Assembly: GCA_022605955.1 (NCBI GenBank)
Contig: JAKCOZ010000003.1
Span: forward strand, 44,542,761-44,606,760
Source of the DNA: Rallus limicola
Taxonomy: Eukaryota; Chordata; Aves; Gruiformes; Rallidae
Direction of reading: 5' to 3'
DNA: 64,000 nucleotides
Position 1 is the stretch's first letter; each line of letters starts with the position of its first letter. This document shows, one piece after another, positions 1-12,380 of this stretch. A model generated the notes under the pieces. That model was not told the DNA's origin, did no database searches, and worked only from the letters and a program-made list of their open reading frames with translations. The position numbers were made by a program, and so were the translations under genes.

Positions 1-117
1 TTTTTTTTGCAGTCCAGCACATATTCTCATGCTCTCAAAGCTAATGTTTTTGGTTTTTTTTCTGTTGGTTCCTATAGGTCTGGTTTTCATGTTATGGCCA
101 AGCCTTTGTGTGTGATG
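1..117. other. Anonymous T-rich sequence at window edge
   Basis: Two T-runs separated by unremarkable sequence lead into a CR1 tip. I see no gene or regulatory site here. Confidence 0.6.
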
Positions 118-207
118 TTCAATTGGCTGGCCCTGTGTGGAGCCAGGAGTTGGATCTGATGATTTTTATGGGTCCTTCCCAACTCAGAGATTCTCTGATT
201 CTATGAC
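118..207 (+). repeat. CR1 LINE, 3' tip
   Basis: This is a severely 5'-truncated CR1 copy in plus orientation. It contains the typical phrase agttggatctgatgat, then a gggtccttcccaactc block, and ends in the CR1 tail agattctctgattctatg. Only about 90 bases of the 3' UTR remain, so there is no coding content. The left edge is approximate because the sequence diverges gradually. Confidence 0.85.
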
Positions 208-627
208 TAGATTATGTCCAAAGGTCCTTAACACCCTCAGCCATTTTATGAACCCTTGAAAATCCAGTAGCTGCATCACCACTACCATATCCAGACATCT
301 CTGGGCTTGCTTGTCCAAAAGGCTGAATAACTCGACTCAAGAGTTTGTCTTGTAAAAAGCTGACTTTTTGAAAAAGAGTTCTGTCAGGTGTCAAATTGAG
401 TAGACCAGACAGAAAGAAGTTTAATGTAACTATTGAGCAATGCTGGTAGTGCAGAATGCTCATAGAACTATTGTTCAATTTTTTTTGGCAAAATTTGTGA
501 TTTTTGAAATATATTTTCCATATTGAAGAGAAAATGGCATTCTGTGGCATTGTGTGCTACTGGGGACACAAGATTTGGGTTGGAGTGAGAATGAAGTGTG
601 ACACCTCATGCAGATCAAGGACTGATC
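208..627. other. Unique sequence between two CR1 tips
   Basis: No gene, repeat or RNA gene is recognisable. A minus-strand open frame of 112 codons (212-550) has no domain-like features and is treated as chance. Confidence 0.5.
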
Positions 628-714
628 TGAGCTAGGGAGCCTGCTTTGGCAGGGGGGGTGGACCAATTATCTCTCGAGGTCCCTTCCAATCCCTATGATT
701 CTATGATTCTATGA
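628..714 (+). repeat. CR1 LINE, 3' tip (second subfamily)
   Basis: This plus-strand CR1 3' end starts near gagcctgctttggcaggg and runs through aggtcccttccaatccc to a doubled attctatg tail. The 'cctgctttggcaggg' phrase marks a different CR1 subfamily from the copy at 118-207. The copies at 14815-14905 and 25003-25087 share it. No coding region survives. Confidence 0.9.
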
Positions 715-3700
715 CTTGGATTTGGTCTCCTATAGACTATAGCAATACTCTGGAGAACCCAGGTAGAAACCCTTTAATTTAGCATTTAATAAATGTTCCA
801 GACAGAGGTTTTATGGAAATGTTTCCCAAAATATCATTTTGTTGGGGGGAAAAAATTCCAAGCAGTGCCAGTTAACATATAACTGTACCTCAGAAAAGGA
901 GATGATAAGATTGACAAGCAACTGTTTAACTTCCTGTCTGGAGCAAGACAAAAGGTAGACATCATCTCCAGTAATTGAACAAAATTACTCCACCATCACG
1001 TCATCAAGAAATGCTTCTAGGTTTTTAATATAAACAAATGTGTGTAGTTTATATAAGGGTGCCAGACATGGTAAAGTGATCTTGAACAATTACTTGCTGC
1101 ACTACATCTGCTAGAAATTTTTGTCCTTACTTAGAAAACTCTGAGGATGCATCTCCACAGATGTCTGCTCTCAGTAGAGCACTTCAGCCCACACAACTCT
1201 ATGCAGCCAAGTCTCAGTAAGGCTACTATGCATCTAGCTTTTCCAGATGTGGCTCCCTTTTCTATACAGAAATTATGTTTTCCCCTAGAGTTTTGGATGC
1301 CAGTCAGACCACAGGCCACCACAGAGCTGAAAATCTTGGACACTGAACCTACTGCCTATGCTGTGTGGATAGCCCATCAGTTACTGCCCCAAGCGCAACA
1401 GGCACAGTAAGGGCAATGCCTCTAGAGAGCCCTGGACTCACCATGCACATCCACAGGTGTTTCTGCCATGGAAATCTTGGTACCTCAGCTCCTTTCAGCA
1501 CCTTGATTATGTTCCGGGTCTTGCCATTTCCCACTGCAACGTGCAACGGGGACACAACTGCCTAGTCATCATTGCACCTTGCCTCAAAGTGTGCCTAAAT
1601 CCTGCTGAGAAACAAAATGCTTCATAAAGGATACTAAGAGTATGACCTGCCCACAGGGGTAAGTTTCTCCTTAACAATGTCATTTTTTTGTGCCTCAAAT
1701 CACACAGAAGTAAGCCTTTTTCTTTTCTTTTCTTGTCCAACAAAATCTTTCTGTTCCCATTGCTCATGTAGATGCTTAGCTCACCCATTATATATTATGT
1801 GAATGGGGTTGTTTTATTGGTTGTAAATGTCTTGGTTTTCAGTTTCATCTCCTCATGCTTTTGATTTTTGGGGAAAGCAAATCTTCCTTACAGCATTAAT
1901 GTACACTGCTGTCATGTTGTCACTTCTTTTTCCTCTCTTATCTAAGCGTCTCTACATGTTACACGCTTTCCTAATGTAAAAACAAAGTCCCACTTCTATT
2001 CCTCTAGCTATTTTTGTCACATCTTTTCCCTCACCCTTAGTATTTCTGCAGTATTATTTTTCAAGCTGGGTGACCAGGAAGGAACAGAGAGGACATGTCA
2101 CTAGTTTATATAATTGTATTATTATATTTTAAATATTGTTTTCTATCCTTTTCCTGCTACATTGTACCAGTTTGCCAACACTTTTGCTCCACACAGAGCA
2201 GATGGTTTGGCTAAGAAGTCTGCTGTGACACTTTTTTTTACTGTATAGTTGTGATTAATTTAGAGTCAAGAAATATGCCATTCTGATTTTTCCTTCCAAC
2301 TTGCATTAATTTGCGTTTGTCTGCAAGGAATTTAATCTACTATCAAGCCACCTAGCTTTCTCTACTTCAGCAAAAGTTCTTCACAGACTTGACTCACTTG
2401 GATTATCTTATTTATGTACATACTACTTCTGATTCTTACCTCCTTGCTGTGTTACTTGTTCTCTAGATTGCTCCTGGTGAGGCTCTTTTCTATCTTGAAA
2501 ACCAGAAATTTTATCCCTATTCCACAGTTTCTTTGAAATAGTCTGAATTAGCAGAACCAGCCCATGTGTTGCCACAGGCACACTAATTTTGTACAACTTT
2601 TTCCTGAAGGTAGAGTGAAAGCAAAACAACAGTCAGCACAAATTAAGCAATTGTGATACCTTGAAAAACCTTACTTTGCTTCAGCCCATGGAGTTTTAGA
2701 CACTGGTGCTGGTTTTCTCATGAGGACGAGAATTTTCCCACCTTATTTCTCAAAACAGGGGAGAAGACTTTTTCCTCACAGCAGGAGAGAGACTGTGGGG
2801 TCTGCAAACTACCTCACACAGGATTGCCAGGGAAAATTTGACTCTGGGAGCTACAAAGTCCGCAGGACTGCTGTGAATGTGGCAGTATTAAACCTAAAGA
2901 GACTAAAGCTTTATCTTGCAAAGAGGAATTGTGGTCGTATGGGAATTTAGAGATGGATGGTGGAGATGCAGAAACGGGAGACAAAGACCTGTGTGGTGAT
3001 TAAGCAAAGGGCAGAGCTGTGAGAAAGGAAGGGAAGCTGCTAATCACTTGCATTTTATGGGTCCAGCTGGGCTCACTCCTTTCTGAGACATGCAACGTGA
3101 GTTTCTCTGTATTTCCTTGATTTTTGATTTGCCTAAATGAGAAGTGATAAAATGTCTCTGTCTTTCACAGAGTAATCCATCTATCCTACAGCTCATTCGC
3201 TTAGTCTATAAGGTGAGGGGGGAGCTAATCCCAAAGTGAGCCCCAGCTCCTAGCACTGCTCCACTGCCCGAAGCTCCTCTGACTGTACACACTAGCCTTC
3301 ACCTTTGCTAGCACCTTTCCCAGTACTGCTCCAGGTGGGTATTCCCAAATAGGAATGGCTAGGTGCCAACAGGGTCTTTGCATCATTCTAGTAAGGAAGA
3401 ACACAGACCTGATCGTTTTATTCCATGTGATGAATAAAACATACACTGCCATTCAGCCCTCCAGGATAATCGCTCGTTTCAGTGAAGTCCTGGTTGGAAT
3501 TTTTCAAAGTACATGCCAGGCCCTATCTCTGTCATCTGAGTAAATTCTGAAAAGCTTTTAGACTTCAGCAGAGCAAAGATGAATATCACTGGATATTATG
3601 ATAATCTACCCATTGCAAACATTATTGCTAGAAGTTTAGTCACATCATTCCTTAATTCCTTTAAATATCTCTGGATGTCTCCACTCCCACCACTGCTATT

Positions 3701-4236
3701 TCACATTTCTTTCATTCTACATTTCTGACCTCTCAGACTCTGGCATATATTGTAACTTTGTTACTTGGAAAATAGTAGGTGTTTCCCTGGTATATCAGTG
3801 ATTGACTTTAACAAATGTTTTATCAGAGCTAGCATGAGAACAGAAAAATTGTGGTTTCCAAACACTGAGATCAGTTGCCTCTGCCCAAACCTCTTTAGCA
3901 TCTGGGAGTAAAGTATGTCTCTGTGTAATCTGTTTCCCATTGCGGATTTAAAGGTCTGCAACATTTTTATAGGCTCAAGGACCAAAGTAACTCAAGACTA
4001 AACTGTGTTGGCTCACCCTAGGGTAACCTCTATAAATGACAAACAAATCAGCATTTCACAGTTAAAAAACAACACCAAGTGTTCTACAAAATCCCACAGA
4101 AGTTTACTGCAGTGATGCTAACAATGCTAGACATTAAGGCAAGGAATTTCCTTTTTGCATTTCAAGAGAAAAAACACCACAGCTGTTTCTCAGTGGATTC
4201 CCAGCCAAGTTGAAAAGGTCACTGACCCAGCCATGA
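715..4236. other. Anonymous non-coding stretch
   Basis: About 3.5 kb without recognisable repeats or coding features. Open frames up to 93 codons exist on both strands but overlap each other antiparallel (1147-1410 against 1131-1343, for example) and show no domain motifs. I see no tRNA-like A/B boxes and no promoter that can be supported. Confidence 0.5.
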
Positions 4237-4515
4237 TGTAACACCAAATACTGTGAATGGCAACTGCCCTAGCCAGCATTTCCCCACAGCGGTATCCAAT
4301 CATAATTTTTACCCCACAAAGAAGGTATTTATGCCACTTGCACTAAAGGCTCGCCTAAAACGCGTGGCAAAGGGTCTTTGCTCTTCTACTGGTTGCGCTA
4401 TCTGCAGTAAATAGTGGTTAACCAACTGTTAGGAATAGGGAAAGTCTGTTCCTGAGAAGGATGTATGCTACCAATACTTGTGAAAGATTAAGAGAAAATA
4501 CTAACTTAGCCTCAG
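4237..4515 (+). mobile_element. Candidate solo LTR of an endogenous retrovirus
   Basis: The layout resembles a short vertebrate LTR. It begins tgtaacacc and has a CCAAT box (tatccaatca, about 4292). A TATA-like gtatttatgcc follows near 4326. Next comes a small CpG-bearing patch (aaaacgcgtggc) unlike its flanks, and then a polyadenylation-like agtaaat near 4407. The right end is uncertain and I could not find a clean target-site duplication. No gag, pol or env remnant lies beside it, so if real it is a solo LTR. The assignment rests on architecture rather than a certain family match. Confidence 0.4.
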
Positions 4516-7500
4516 TGCTCATTGTGTAGTTTATGATGTGTTTGATTAGAAACTGCAAAAGTCATAATTTCATACTTGCAGAAAAGCATTACAGTTATTA
4601 TATAGCTTAAATAGGAAAGGTACAAGCCAGGGGCTGGAGGAGCTTTGCTGTTGTGATGCACACAACGGGGCAGTAATGGAAGACCCATAAGTAAATGGGT
4701 GGATGGAAACCTGTGTGCAGGTCACCCTCTCCCCTCTGGTGGGGCTGGAGCTGCACCAGGTGCCCCAGGTGGCATTCTCATTTCCAAGGTGCTGGGGAAA
4801 ACTGGAGGCCAGGACAAGGCTATGGCAACTGCAGATAGCATTCGTACAGCTATCCCTCACCTGCACTGGACTGGCACCAGTTGGAACATGTGGAGAAGCA
4901 GCTTACTGGGAGGAGAAGCATGCAGGAAGCAATGCTGGGAGGTGACAGTAGAAGACAACCACGCTAATGCTTCCTTTACCAAGATGGTGGAGAAAAGCAG
5001 TCAGCTGCAGTTATTTCTCCTTTTACTAAGCAGTGAGAAAGTATGATTCTGTTGCTTGTCACATTAATACGTTGCAACAGATCTTATGTCTTGATCATGT
5101 ATTCATTCATATAACCTGCATTTTGAAGGGTTAAATTATTGCATCCCTGAGTGGACATCTACAGCCATACTACTACCTGGGATCTGCTCTTAGCTGTATG
5201 GCTTGATTCAAGCTGTTCAAGCCATTTAACCTCACCCCATGCCTAACCTCAGCTATTGCACGTGATCATATCTACTTCATCAACACTGCAGCAACACTGG
5301 TCCTCCATATACCTGGGCAGAGGGATTTTTGTGGTGCAGTGGCATGTGGGCAAGCAGGCATGTTTCAGAGCTCACTGAAGAGGGAGAAAACAAACACCTT
5401 AATCAAAAATCAGGTGGATATTGAAAGGACAATGCCCAACTGACCACGTTGTTGTTGATAATAGCAAAGCAAAACAGCCATTACAATGTCCACATTTGCA
5501 CACAGGGAAGGAGGCAAAATGTAAACAGAACTGTATTTGCTGTCTTGAAGGGTTATTTCCAAATGTTCCCTCTCCACTGCAAGCTAAACAAATCTTGTGT
5601 ACCTTTGCACTCACTTCAGGTGTTCAGTGAGGAGCTTTTATTTCGTGTACAATCACTTTGACTCTCCTTCCTTACTCAAATTACAAAAGATTTCAAGAAG
5701 GAAGTGGTGTGTTGGTAAATGGAATATCAAAAGAAAAAGGGAAAGAAAAAAGAAAAAAAAAAAAGGAAAGTACTTCTGTCTCGTTACATCTGCCATTCCT
5801 CTGTGTCTGAAGTAGCTAGCTTACCTAGAACACAGCTTTGCAGGGCAGGTGGCAGTTTTTATTTTCTTTCTCATTTGTGGTTGAATGAGGGAAGCCAGAA
5901 AGGATTTTGCAAAATTTTCTCATTAGAAACCTGTGCTTTTCCTGCGTAAACCCGAGGCAGCTGGGAAGTCAGTGAGGGTACACTGTAAAAAAACAAGATT
6001 GGAAGAAAGATCTGGAGGGATGTTTAAAGGGGAAAATGGTCTTTAAGGTTTAGCTGGTTATGAACCTCAATCTTGTTTTTGACAGGTCTTGGGAATTGAG
6101 AACCTGTTTGCCCACTGCACTGCTAAGCAGAGGTGCCAAAACAGGTATCAGCAGCCTGTCTGGGTACCAGGTGTGATAAAGCTCTGCTGACACAGCACAA
6201 ACACAGCTATGAGTATCTTCTCAGACCAGTGCAGAGCAGAGGCAGAAGATTTTGTGCCTGTGAGTACCTGCCTGTGAAAAGACAACCCCAGTATTCGAGT
6301 GCTTTGGACATGATATCCTTCACTTCTGAAAAGCACTGTGTACGGATACATGTGTATACACAGGAAACGTGCAGTAACTCACAAAGCTGTGAGGAAAGAG
6401 CATTTTTGTTAATATTTAGGTCACCCACTTGATAACTCAGGTAGAAAACTATGAAATAAAGGCCATCCACATGGAAAAAAAGTTAAAGCAGTAAAAAAAG
6501 TATACTTTCAGGCCTCTGTCAGAAAAAAGAACACACAATTCCAGTGGGGGAGAAAAAAAATCAATTTTGTGTCTTTTAAGTGACTAACTTGTCACTTCAT
6601 CATGAAATTGGATTTTTTTCCGTTTGCTAGCTGCCCTCCTTTCTCAGGTACTTAACTCTATTTTAAAGTTTACCTTTCCCACAGTTTGTCTATTAATAAA
6701 CTTTGTTTAGTGATTGATTAGGAGCTACTTTACTGTCATTCATGTTTATGGATTTGAAGCTGGGAATCTACATGAACCATCCCTACCATAGTTTACTCCA
6801 TTTCAGTAACCAGTTAAAGAAGGAAAGGCCACTAGATTATTCTTTTTTTTTAAAAAAAATTTGGGTGTTATAGAGAATAAATAAATAGAAATATGTCACA
6901 TGCTTTTTCTTTCAGATGGAATAACATTTTTGAATAAACAGTGACTTTTCAAAAATACTCCTGCTTCACAGGGAATTACATTTTGTGATTAGCAGTCTCA
7001 CTTCCAACACTGGTATTTCCAATTCATGCATTTTTGTAAGCTGCAGGAATGCAGTTGTCCTTTTTTTATTTCCTGGGTTTAAAATTACTAAAAAGACTTT
7101 AAAAGAGCCCGCCTCTCTTCCAATATTCCTGGTGGAAGAGGAGAGACAAGCCCAGAGACTTCAGTGGTGTTACCCATGGCTTTAAGAGGAATTGGTTGAC
7201 CTTGCTTTGGCAGTCTGTACTGTCACTCAGCCCTCTGAAAAGGGAAAGTCAAAGGAAGCTGGTCAGAATTTTTGGCAAAGTGAGAAAAGACAGCACCAAT
7301 AGATTTCCAACAAGCATGACCAGATTTCAGGTTTCATTTCATGGAGTGTCTTCACTTATGTCTGTGCAGGATGTGTGCTGCAGAGCAGTTCCACCATTAT
7401 GATCATGTAAAATGCAATGATACACAAGCTTGATGGAAAGACAATGGCTCTGATCGGAGACCATTTATGGTTTTATTTGCTCATTTTCTCTTCAAGTATC

Positions 7501-7599
7501 AAAGTTTTCAACTACTGTAACAAAACCCACTTACGCCCACATGTCAACTTTTGCTCTACATGAATCTGGAAAAACCTGTCTTGCAATTGTCTCAATTTC
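4516..7599. other. Anonymous non-coding stretch with purine tract
   Basis: About 3.1 kb without recognisable gene or interspersed repeat. It holds an A/G-rich low-complexity tract at 5730-5770 and a T9A8 self-complementary run at 6843-6859. Open frames (for example 4699-5046 plus and 6133-6432 plus) overlap others in alternative frames and look like chance. Confidence 0.5.
5730..5770. repeat. A/G-rich low-complexity tract
   Basis: A run made almost wholly of A and G, with repeated gaaaa and ggaaa units, ends in a run of about 12 A. It also generates a lysine-rich spurious reading frame. Confidence 0.9.
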
Positions 7600-7915
7600 A
7601 TAGAACCCTAGAATGTGTTAGGAAGTAAGGGGCCTTTAAAGGTCACCCAGTCCACCCCCCCTGCAGTAAGCAGGGACACCTTTAACTAGGTCAGGTTTCT
7701 CAGAGCTTCATCAAGCGTGACCTTGAATGTGTCCGGACATGGGGCCTCCACCACCTCTCTGGGCAACCTGCTCCAGCATTTCACCACCCTCATACTGAAG
7801 AACTTCCTCCTAATGCCTATTCTAAACCTACCCTGCTCTAATTTAAAACCACTGCTCCTCATTCTATCGCTACATGCCTTTGTGAACAGTTCCTCCCCAT
7901 CTTTCCTGTAAGTCC
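7600..7915 (-). repeat. CR1 LINE, 3' UTR fragment
   Basis: Read on the plus strand this is the reverse complement of a CR1 3' UTR. It opens with catagaaccctagaatg, continues through ccagtccaccccccctgcag and the block cctctctgggcaacctg, and reaches gctcctcattctatcgctac. It stops near the phrase tctttcctgtaag, just short of where the next CR1 block would follow. The element is therefore 5'-truncated to roughly 0.3 kb. The open frames crossing it (7686-7931 minus and 7717-7911 plus) are by-products of CR1 and carry no function. Confidence 0.95.
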
Positions 7916-10900
7916 CACTGTTCCCTCCCACTCCTGCTGGGAGACACTTGATAGAAAACCCGGAAGTAGACAGGCCTGCCTGTGGACTGGTGTAGGTCCA
8001 TATGGTGTTTCCGTTATCTGCAAAGCCAGTGAAGCCCCATCCAACCCAGCTCCAGGGACAATGCAGGTGGGCATGCCTGGCCTTATATCAGTACTCCTCA
8101 CTGCATATCATCATGACCATTGTTTCTAAATATCTCCAAAAAAGAAACTTCCATCTCAGATGAATGGTTGACTGTAGCCGGCTATATCTTCATGTCTTCT
8201 AAATTTTTCAGCCTCAGAGCCCCAAAGCAAAGATCTGGCAGTGACATCTTTTGCACCTGCAGGGATTCCAGCAGGCTGAATCTTCCTGTGAGCTGTCAAA
8301 GCTTCCTGTGCTGCTTGCGAGCAGATAGGAAGCCATCTTGGGATTGAAACGTGGCAGCCATTTAAGGATACACAGCAGTAGCACAGAATAATTTGGCAAA
8401 GGAGGGTGGAAGAAATGCTGCATCCAATTGAAATGGCAGGAACATTCACAGGTAGGAAGAATGCAATTATCCAGGCTGGAAGTAGGCCAGGATGCCATTC
8501 ATACTGAAGACTTGGCATTTCTCAAAAAGAAATAACAGATGTTTTTGTGAACTTCTGTCAGGCATACTTTTTATTAATTAAATCTGTAAGAACTTCTCTG
8601 CCTTTGGCTCCTTTAATTTTGAAAATAAATACAAAAAAGCTGAAATGTCATTATATGTAGGTATGTGCATATATATCTATATATACATGTATTTATGCGC
8701 ATTCATATTTCAGTTCAGAACAGATTAATCTTCTGAAGTAGATGAAAGGGAGAGAAGTTGGTCTCTGGGGCCTTATGGTCACCTTGAACCTTCAGTTGCA
8801 AGACAGACCTCAAAAAGAGAAAATATGAGAGGGTATTCTGGGGGCAGCAGTTTAGACTGACAGGGTGATAGACTAAACGACAATACAGATTTTGCTACTT
8901 TTAACCTCTCAGAGGTAGAGAAATAGCTACAGGGAGGAGGATGTTGTAGGAAAGACAGACAGGAGGAGAAATGCAATGCGCTGAGCAGCAGCAGGTTTAC
9001 AGCCCTGCAGAGAGACAAAACCTGTTTCCCCACTCTGCAGCAGACTTCTGCAAGACTTACCTGGTGAATGAATGGAGGTGCACATCACTGTTGCTGGCTG
9101 GGGATTTTGTCATAGGTAAGGCATACACAGCTTGCTCTCTATTCAAAATTCAGCAACCACCTACTTCTTTTTAAAAATCTTAATGATGGAAAATAGAAAG
9201 GAACAGTCTTGCTGCACTGCCAGGAAACAACAAACAATGAAAGTATTGGCTTTCTTGTACACTAAGGAACAGAGCTGACCTGTTCCCTGTCGCAGGAGTG
9301 GTATGTTTGTGCAGGAGGCAAGTGCCACCAGACAGTACAGCCTCAGAAAACAGAAGTCAAATGTCTCAGCCTAGGTGTCCTTCCAGGTCTCAGTGACTTA
9401 ACTACTTTAATTGGTCTTCCTTCAGTGACATGGGAAATTCAGGTGACTCTCTGATGCCAAAGAGTTTAGTTGCTTCTGCTGATTAGAATGGTTCGTTTGC
9501 TTTCTCCTTTGTGATGCTATGGTGTTTGGGATGAAGGCAAGCTCTGAGGGCAGTAATTCCTTCCACTTGAAAGGAGAATTCTTCAAGGCAGCATTAAAAG
9601 GGAAAGTCACCACAGAAGATCCCGTGTCCCTGACCTCGCCTCTCCAATTAAGATTTCTGGATTTGCAGTGAAAAAAAAATTAATTAATTTACATTGGAGA
9701 ATGAGCTTTTTTAGCCAAAACAAATTAAGCCAGAACATTTATCTTTTTCTCAAGTTTTATTTATACAGGTGTCTAGAAGTTGGACAAGTTCTTTAGTAAA
9801 TAAAAATAAGTTAATTAAATAGCAGAAACAGTTTTATTCTTTCAGCCAGGGTCATTAGTTTGATTAGGCTGAACAAGAACATAGGGAAAAAGCAGATACT
9901 TTATCTCTAAGCCACTCAAGCTAGCCAGCCTATTGTTGTAACTTGACATGAACAATTGCAGTAGTATGTCTAAATCCGGTGTTCCCACTTAAAATTGATG
10001 TTGAGAAATGGGGAATAGTTCAAAAGAGCTACATGACTCAGTGAATGAATGATCCATAAAACATGCCTGGTGGTGGGAAACTTGATACACTCAATCTATC
10101 TGCGTTATCTGAAAGCAAATCAAAAGCAAAAAGTCTGCTGCCGATGATTATTTAGTGAAGCAGAAGAAGGCAGAACTCAATTTCAGGGTGGGAAGTTCAT
10201 CATGATTGCAAAAGATGAAAAATAAAAGAATTGAGAGTAAGGATGATTAGTACTGAAGCACCCCTCTGAGGACAGGTATACCTGGTTCAGCACGGAGCCT
10301 GTCAGACATTCCCAGGAGAGCTCCGTGCGCACCAGCTTATTTATATGTCTCAGTGCCGGGTCAGGATGCTCTGTCAGGTGCTGCAGTGCATTACTGTGAC
10401 ACTGGACTAAGGCTCAGCAGCCTGGTTTCTCCTGGCTCTTGCAGTAATTCCGGCCTGGCTGCTGAGCCTGGCTGGTCCTCAGAGCTAGGAGCCTCTCTGC
10501 TCAGCTCTGCTTGGCACTGTGCAAGTGTAGCCTGAAGTTTTCAAGACAAGATACGTAGTCTTTGAAATGATACAGATATGCAAGTCAGGCTGGGGGTTGC
10601 ACTGAAGTAGTTTTCAGTTCAGGTTTAATTTGAGGTGTCAAGAACTGTTTGTGTCCACTATCAAAAATAGTTGCAGTCTCCAGCCTTTTATCTAAACAGG
10701 AAGAATATTTGTTTGGAAACTATTGAGAAAACTAGTTGTTTACACCAGGAAGCCAGGAGGTAGCCAGGCTGAGGGGACAGTGCACATTCCAACAGACATG
10801 GAAGATTTGCAAGATCAACCACAGACTAAATTCTGTGTATACATCCCATAGTATATATAATCAGACTTAAATCCATTCATCTTTGTTTTCATCTAAGCAA

Positions 10901-11118
10901 AGTCAACACATTAAAATACTCCTAATTGCTGAAGAGTCAGTGCTGGTTTCTAATTTATCCCAAGATCAGACATGGACGTAGTAGTTGTGTGAAATGTCTC
11001 TTTCCCAGGCATGTAGTTTCCTTGGAAGTAGAGCTGAAAGCAAATTACTTCAGATGCACGACCATTAATAAAAAGAATTCTTTCATTTAGGTAAGTGCCT
11101 GGGACAGATTAGCAACTA
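7916..11118. other. Anonymous non-coding stretch
   Basis: About 3.2 kb with no gene or interspersed repeat that I can support. It contains an AT-rich (TA)-type patch at 8651-8698 and a short attaattaattt run near 9680. Minus-strand open frames at 8156-8518 and 8214-8498 overlap in two frames and show no domain pattern. Confidence 0.5.
8651..8698. repeat. AT-rich (TA/TATG) degenerate microsatellite
   Basis: Alternating atat, tatg and catg units run for about 50 bases. It is a degenerate dinucleotide-type tract with no coding content. Confidence 0.75.
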
Positions 11119-11418
11119 CAGAATCATTGAGGTTGTCAGGGATCTCTGGAGATCTTCTCATCGAACCCTCCTGCTCAAAGGCTGGTCAATTAAGGCAGGT
11201 TGCTCATGGTGATGGTCAGTTGAGTTTTTACTGTCTCTAAGGACTGAGACCCCAAAACTTCTCTAGACAACCTGTTCTAGTGTTTGACCACTCTCATAGT
11301 ATTTACAAAAAAAAAAAGAAAAAGATTTTTTTCTTACAGTGAAATGGAACTTTCTGTATTTCAGTTAGTGCCTGTTGCTCTTGTCCTTTCACTGGATTCC
11401 ACTGACAAGGGTCTGCTT
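11119..11418 (-). repeat. CR1 LINE 3' UTR; 3' segment of an inverted composite
   Basis: Plus-strand text is the reverse complement of a CR1 3' UTR: cagaatcattgagg, then aacctgttctagtgtttgacc, cttgtcctttcactgg and a decayed 'gagaagagtctggc' block (gacaagggtctgc). An A-rich expansion has arisen inside it at about 11307-11330. It is met at about 11420 by CR1 coding sequence running the other way. The two may be one insertion with a 5' inversion; see the findings. Confidence 0.85.
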
Positions 11419-12380
11419 CTGATCAAAGTCAGCAAGGAGACCACCATCTGGAGTGTCATGTGGTTTAGAGCAGTTCTGGAGCAGGCTCGGGGAAACCTTA
11501 GCACAGAAGGACTCCGCACTCAGCTGACCTGCCTTTTCCTCTCACTGACTTGGTGGACATCCTCTCCACCCTCTCTTCCGAATCACCATGGGACTTCCCA
11601 GTGCCTTCTATATATTATTGCCCAAAAAATGATGGATCCCCAGCCCTATCAGGCAGAACGGGGAGAAGTGGGTGACCAGAAAGGGGGAGAGGGTTGGAAG
11701 ATAGTCCTGGCTCAGTGCTGTGGGAAAACCTCCTCCCTACCTACCTTGGTTCCCCAGGTCCCTCTAAGCAATTGGTTTGAGGTGCTGGGGGTTGAAGAGG
11801 AGGCAAATGGGAAGCTGGTGGACAATCCCCCTAATAGGAGGCCAAGAGTGAGGAAGTCAACTCCATGCCTCAAGACTGCCTCCACCAGGAAAGACAGAAA
11901 GGTGATTTTGTTTGGGAATTCCCTTCTCTCAAGGGAACAGAGGGCCCCATATGCAGACCAGGCCCTACTCATAGGGAAGTGTGCTGCCTCCCTGGGCTGC
12001 GGATCAAGGATATAACTAGAAAACTCCCAGATCTGGTTCATCCCTCTGATTGCTGCCCATTACTCATTGTTCAGGCAGGTAGTGATGAAATCTCTCAAGT
12101 ATCAAAACTTCAAGAGAAGTATCAAAAGAGACTTCAGGGGTTTAGGGAGGCTGATTGAGGGAGGGGGAGTGCAAGTGGTGTTTTCTTCTATCCCATTTGG
12201 GGCAGTGAAGAACACGAAGTGGGCCAAGAAAGCAGAGGTGTTGAATAGGTGGTTGAGGAGCTGGTGCCACCTTATGAACTTTGGGTTTTTCAATCACAGG
12301 ATGGTTTACTCAGTGCCTGGCCTAATAGCATTCCCACAACTGGAATACTCCTGTAGAAGGGTATCACCTTTTTAGAAGGG
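11419..12380 (+). pseudogene. CR1 ORF1 remnant with SGNH/GDSL esterase-like domain, frameshifted
   Basis: This is a dead copy of CR1 ORF1, the first protein of the LINE. In CR1-like elements ORF1 carries an esterase domain (Kapitonov and Jurka described esterase and PHD domains in these proteins). From about 11640 the frame reads as a basic linker and reaches an esterase block I at about 11910, VILFGNSLL, where GNS replaces the usual GDS. The homologous reading then moves frame: the piece with REVCCLPGLRIKDITRKLPD lies in the frame of 11865-12158. It returns to the first frame for KRDFRGLGRLIEGG and QVVFSSIPFG (12067-12375). At least two frameshifts are therefore present. The C-terminal Asp-x-x-His block is not readable before the frame ends at a stop near 12373. 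Between 11419 and about 11640 the match is weak. No function is expected. Confidence 0.75.

Noticed and set aside
7686..7931. Minus-strand frame with the phrase VVKCWSRLPREVVEAP, which looks protein-like
   Set aside because: It is the CR1 3' UTR translated. The same phrase arises from many CR1 copies.
11284..12015. 243-codon plus-strand frame taken as a host gene
   Set aside because: Its start lies inside an antisense CR1 3' UTR and its second half is CR1 ORF1 esterase sequence, so it is a retroelement by-product.
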